Positions 52,090 to 53,780 of a DNA stretch of 53,780 nt are shown here, one piece after another. The first letter of the stretch is position 1, and each line of letters opens with the position of its first letter. Both the position numbers and the translations under genes were made by a program. This DNA is from UA16 sp965661575 (GTDB lineage Bacteria > Bacteroidota > Bacteroidia > Flavobacteriales_D > Sanyastnellaceae), in the NCBI GenBank assembly GCA_965661575.1, contig CBFIEJ010000013.1:1-53780 (forward strand), in the 5' to 3' direction. Under the pieces are notes generated by a model. The model was not told the DNA's origin and searched no databases. It was given only the letters and a program-made list of their open reading frames with translations.

Positions 52090-52734
52090 TCATTTCTCAG
52101 CAGTGAAGACTTCCAATGAACATGTATCTCGAGGATGTTCAAGCTGCAAAACTGCTTTGCGCCGAAACTCTTCCCAGAATTGAAAAAAATGATCTTCCAG
52201 CTCTGACCACCCAAACGCATGTGCCGCATCAAAAACGACTTCCAAATTTGACGGAATACCAAGCCTCGCGGCAATGCGCTGATCCATGGCACGACATACT
52301 TCTTCCATGTCAGATTGAGTGGAATACCCAACCAACCAGTTGTACCTCCGCATGCCTTCGAAAAAACGCTGGCTACGTGCGGGCATCTCCATTCTTCGGC
52401 CCTCCAAATCCAACATCACATGCTGCGCATACTCCTCCAGACTTGGTAAATCTGGGCAACAGCGATTGAAATTTTTGGCGAGGAAATGATCATAGAGCAT
52501 ATCCACTCCAACCGGCGCCAAACGATCAAGGCGCGGACGGAGCGCTGCGCGAGCATCGAGCGCAATCGGGTGACTATCCGCAAAGTGATCCACCCAGCGA
52601 TGAAAACGAATGCCCTCGGCCACTCCTTCCGGATAACGATTCAATTGATTCCCTTTGATGGAATCTCCTATAAAATTACCCAACCTCACATCGGAATCTG
52701 TTCCACCCAATACCAAATGTGCGAGGTAATTCAT
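52090..52734 (-). CDS. acpH: [Acyl-carrier-protein] phosphodiesterase (AcpH family)
   Basis: AcpH removes the 4'-phosphopantetheine arm from holo-ACP. The ATG at 52734 gives 214 residues with family motifs MNYLAHLVLGG, RLGNFIGDSIKG, GIRFHRWVDHFADSHP and YDHFLAKNF, in which the His and Asp residues bind Mn. The frame remains open upstream to 53004, but that extension crosses the tRNA-Gly gene and a terminator and is not coding. Confidence 0.9.
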   Translation of the reverse strand: MNYLAHLVLGGTDSDVRLGNFIGDSIKGNQLNRYPEGVAEGIRFHRWVDHFADSHPIALDARAALRPRLDRLAPVGVDMLYDHFLAKNFNRCCPDLPSLEEYAQHVMLDLEGRRMEMPARSQRFFEGMRRYNWLVGYSTQSDMEEVCRAMDQRIAARLGIPSNLEVVFDAAHAFGWSELEDHFFQFWEEFRRKAVLQLEHPRDTCSLEVFTAEK

Positions 52735-52787
52735 GGTGTAAATTTCGTCCAAGAATAGGCACACAAAGAAATTTCTCTGCGAATGCT

Positions 52788-52817
52788 TTGCCCATGCGCT
52801 TGTCTTCCGTAAATTTG
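52788..52817 (+). promoter_or_regulatory. Promoter of tRNA-Gly
   Basis: TTG (52788-52790, within TTTG), 19 bases, then TAAATTTG (52810-52817): a perfect Bacteroidota consensus on the plus strand. It predicts a start near 52823, about 30 nt before the mature tRNA 5' end. Confidence 0.8.
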
Positions 52818-52853
52818 CCGTCCACTTCGCGACGGAAGCGTCGGAATGGAAAA

Positions 52854-52925
52854 GCGAGAATAGCTCAGTGGTAGAGCACAACCTTGCCAAGGTTGGGGTC
52901 GCGAGTTCGAATCTCGTTTCTCGCT
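52854..52925 (+). tRNA. tRNA-Gly(GCC)
   Basis: The cloverleaf closes fully. Acceptor GCGAGAA pairs with TTCTCGC. The D-arm is GCTC...GAGC. The anticodon stem is CAACC/GGTTG around loop TTGCCAA (anticodon GCC). The T-arm is GCGAG TTCGAAT CTCGT, with a discriminator T. CCA is not encoded. It has its own consensus promoter upstream and a hairpin terminator 8 nt downstream, so it is a single-gene transcript, lying antisense to the false upstream extension of acpH. Confidence 0.97.
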
Positions 52926-52933
52926 CATTAAGA

Positions 52934-52960
52934 AAAGCCTCCCTCATCGGAGGCTTTTTC
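52934..52960 (+). terminator. Rho-independent terminator after tRNA-Gly
   Basis: 9-bp stem AAAGCCTCC/GGAGGCTTT (52934-52942 with 52949-52957), 6-base loop, T-run to 52959. Confidence 0.85.
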
Positions 52961-53018
52961 GTTCGCAACTCACCCTTCAAAACACCGTGCTTCGCAGGAG
53001 GCACTCAAACACCGAAAG

Positions 53019-53447
53019 ATGCAAGCAAAAATAACCACCGACCGCGGAAACATGACCGTTGAGTTTTTTGAAAATGACGCACCGAAGACCGTCGCCAACT
53101 TCGTAAAGCTCGCCAATGACGGCTTCTACAATGGCTTGAAATTTCACCGTGTCATCGATGGATTCGTAGCACAGGGCGGTTGCCCAAATGGCATTGGAAA
53201 CGGCGGACCAGGTTATTCCATTGACTGCGAGCTCGACGGAGAGAATCAACACCACGACCTTGGCGTATTGTCCATGGCACACGCGGGACGTAACACTGGT
53301 GGCTCACAATTCTTTTTGGTTCACAGCCGAGAAGCGACAGCACATTTGGATCGTCAACACACCTGTTTTGGTAAGGTGACCGAAGGAATTGAAGTGGTCA
53401 AAATGATCGAACAAGGAGACACTTTTTCCGTCGAAATCATCGATTGA
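53019..53447 (+). CDS. Cyclophilin-type peptidyl-prolyl cis-trans isomerase
   Basis: The 142-residue single-domain enzyme isomerises X-Pro bonds. Active-site segments are FHRVIDGFVAQGG (Arg and Phe), HAGRNTGGSQFFLVHS (Gln, Phe) and LDRQHTCFGKVTEGIEVV. It has no signal peptide, so it is probably cytosolic, PpiB-like. The Trp of human cyclophilin is replaced by His, common in bacterial members and reducing cyclosporin binding. Confidence 0.95.
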   Translation: MQAKITTDRGNMTVEFFENDAPKTVANFVKLANDGFYNGLKFHRVIDGFVAQGGCPNGIGNGGPGYSIDCELDGENQHHDLGVLSMAHAGRNTGGSQFFLVHSREATAHLDRQHTCFGKVTEGIEVVKMIEQGDTFSVEIID

Positions 53448-53540
53448 CCATTGCAGCGGTTGGAAATGCAAGGTGTGCATAAAAGAGATTAAGAAACCGT
53501 AAGGCACGTCTTATAGTTGCTACAACCCTTACTCACTTTT

Positions 53541-53780
53541 ATGAAAAAATCACGCCTCAGTCTCTTCTTCGTCTTCAGCATCATGTTGTCTGGATGTGTC
53601 ATGCAAAAACGCAGCATCATGCCGGGTTGGCACTTCGAAATGAGCCAAAACTCACACGAGCCAATTCATACCGAATGTCCGGAGAATGAAACAAAAAAAG
53701 AGTCTGAGATCAACTACGACCTTGAAGGTCAACGTCCACGAACAAAACCAACGAAAACACTCGCGAGTCTCAATCGAACT
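53541..53780 (+). CDS. Small lipoprotein, 3' end outside window
   Basis: Eighty codons are visible and open at the right edge. MKKSRLSLFFVFSIMLSGC is a signal peptide with lipobox LSGC (Cys19), followed directly by VMQKRSIMPGWHFEM. I recall this Cys-x-x-Gln-Lys-Arg-x3-Pro-Gly-[WY]-His pattern from short Bacteroidota lipoproteins of unknown function. The mature part is Lys/Glu/Thr-rich and looks disordered. A weak promoter-like TATAGTTG lies at 53512-53519. Confidence 0.7.
   Translation, partial: MKKSRLSLFFVFSIMLSGCVMQKRSIMPGWHFEMSQNSHEPIHTECPENETKKESEINYDLEGQRPRTKPTKTLASLNRT

Noticed and set aside
52735..53004. Upstream extension of the acpH frame
   Set aside because: It crosses the tRNA-Gly, its promoter and its terminator; the family N-terminus MNYLAHLVLGG starts at 52734.

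Overview
The window is chromosomal DNA from a Bacteroidota bacterium, most likely a member of the Flavobacteriales with roughly 50% GC. Four lines of evidence point there. (1) Several promoters fit the Bacteroidota primary-sigma pattern TTG-N19-TAnnTTTG. (2) There is a secreted protein with a type IX secretion (T9SS) sorting tail, plus a PorE-like T9SS-associated lipoprotein. (3) Families typical of the phylum are present: GWxTD, DUF4290, zinc-free L36 and S14, and a MurA with Asp at the fosfomycin position. (4) The merged ribosomal operon lacks tuf and is followed by carA and eno. No genus can be named from what is visible.

Layout. 1-8.5 kb: a truncated exported beta-propeller protein, lipA, an exported protein of unknown function, an OsmC-family protein, a 38-residue lipoprotein that is easy to miss, a GWxTD lipoprotein, rlmB and the PorE-like TPR/PD40/OmpA lipoprotein. 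8.5-11 kb: eno and carA. 11-29 kb: one uninterrupted minus-strand block, rpsL-rpsG-fusA-rpsJ...rplQ (str, S10, spc and alpha merged, with secY, map, infA and rpoA). It starts at a consensus promoter near 29.0 kb and ends at a hairpin terminator near 11.13 kb.

29.2-34.8 kb (plus strand): a PcrA/UvrD helicase, a lipoprotein, an alpha/beta hydrolase and a T9SS-exported arginine-deiminase-family enzyme, closed by a bidirectional terminator. 34.9-38.5 kb: a Bax inhibitor-1 family membrane protein, folE2 and a PTPS/QueD homologue (a GTP-to-pterin pair), then hldD for ADP-heptose synthesis and a MerR-type regulator. 38.6-42.4 kb: an M23 endopeptidase divergent from alaS.

42.4-49.9 kb (minus strand): a small membrane protein, a sigma-54-type response regulator with no DNA-binding domain, a Ppx/GppA phosphatase, an ABC-2 exporter pair, dnaJ-grpE and a TlpA-type thioredoxin. 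49.9-53.8 kb: murA, a DUF4290 protein, acpH, a tRNA-Gly(GCC) with its own promoter and terminator, a cyclophilin, and a truncated small lipoprotein.

The content is mainly core housekeeping: translation, protein export and folding, envelope and cofactor synthesis. I see no prophage, insertion sequence, CRISPR array, toxin-antitoxin pair or defence island. I did not find a clearly new multi-gene system. The points most worth a second look are the secreted deiminase, the HTH-less sigma-54 regulator, the MurA active-site substitution, the tandem-repeat tail on L17, the two small lipoproteins and the well-preserved promoters. No gap between genes exceeds 300 bases. The largest, 28945-29224, holds the ribosomal operon promoter.
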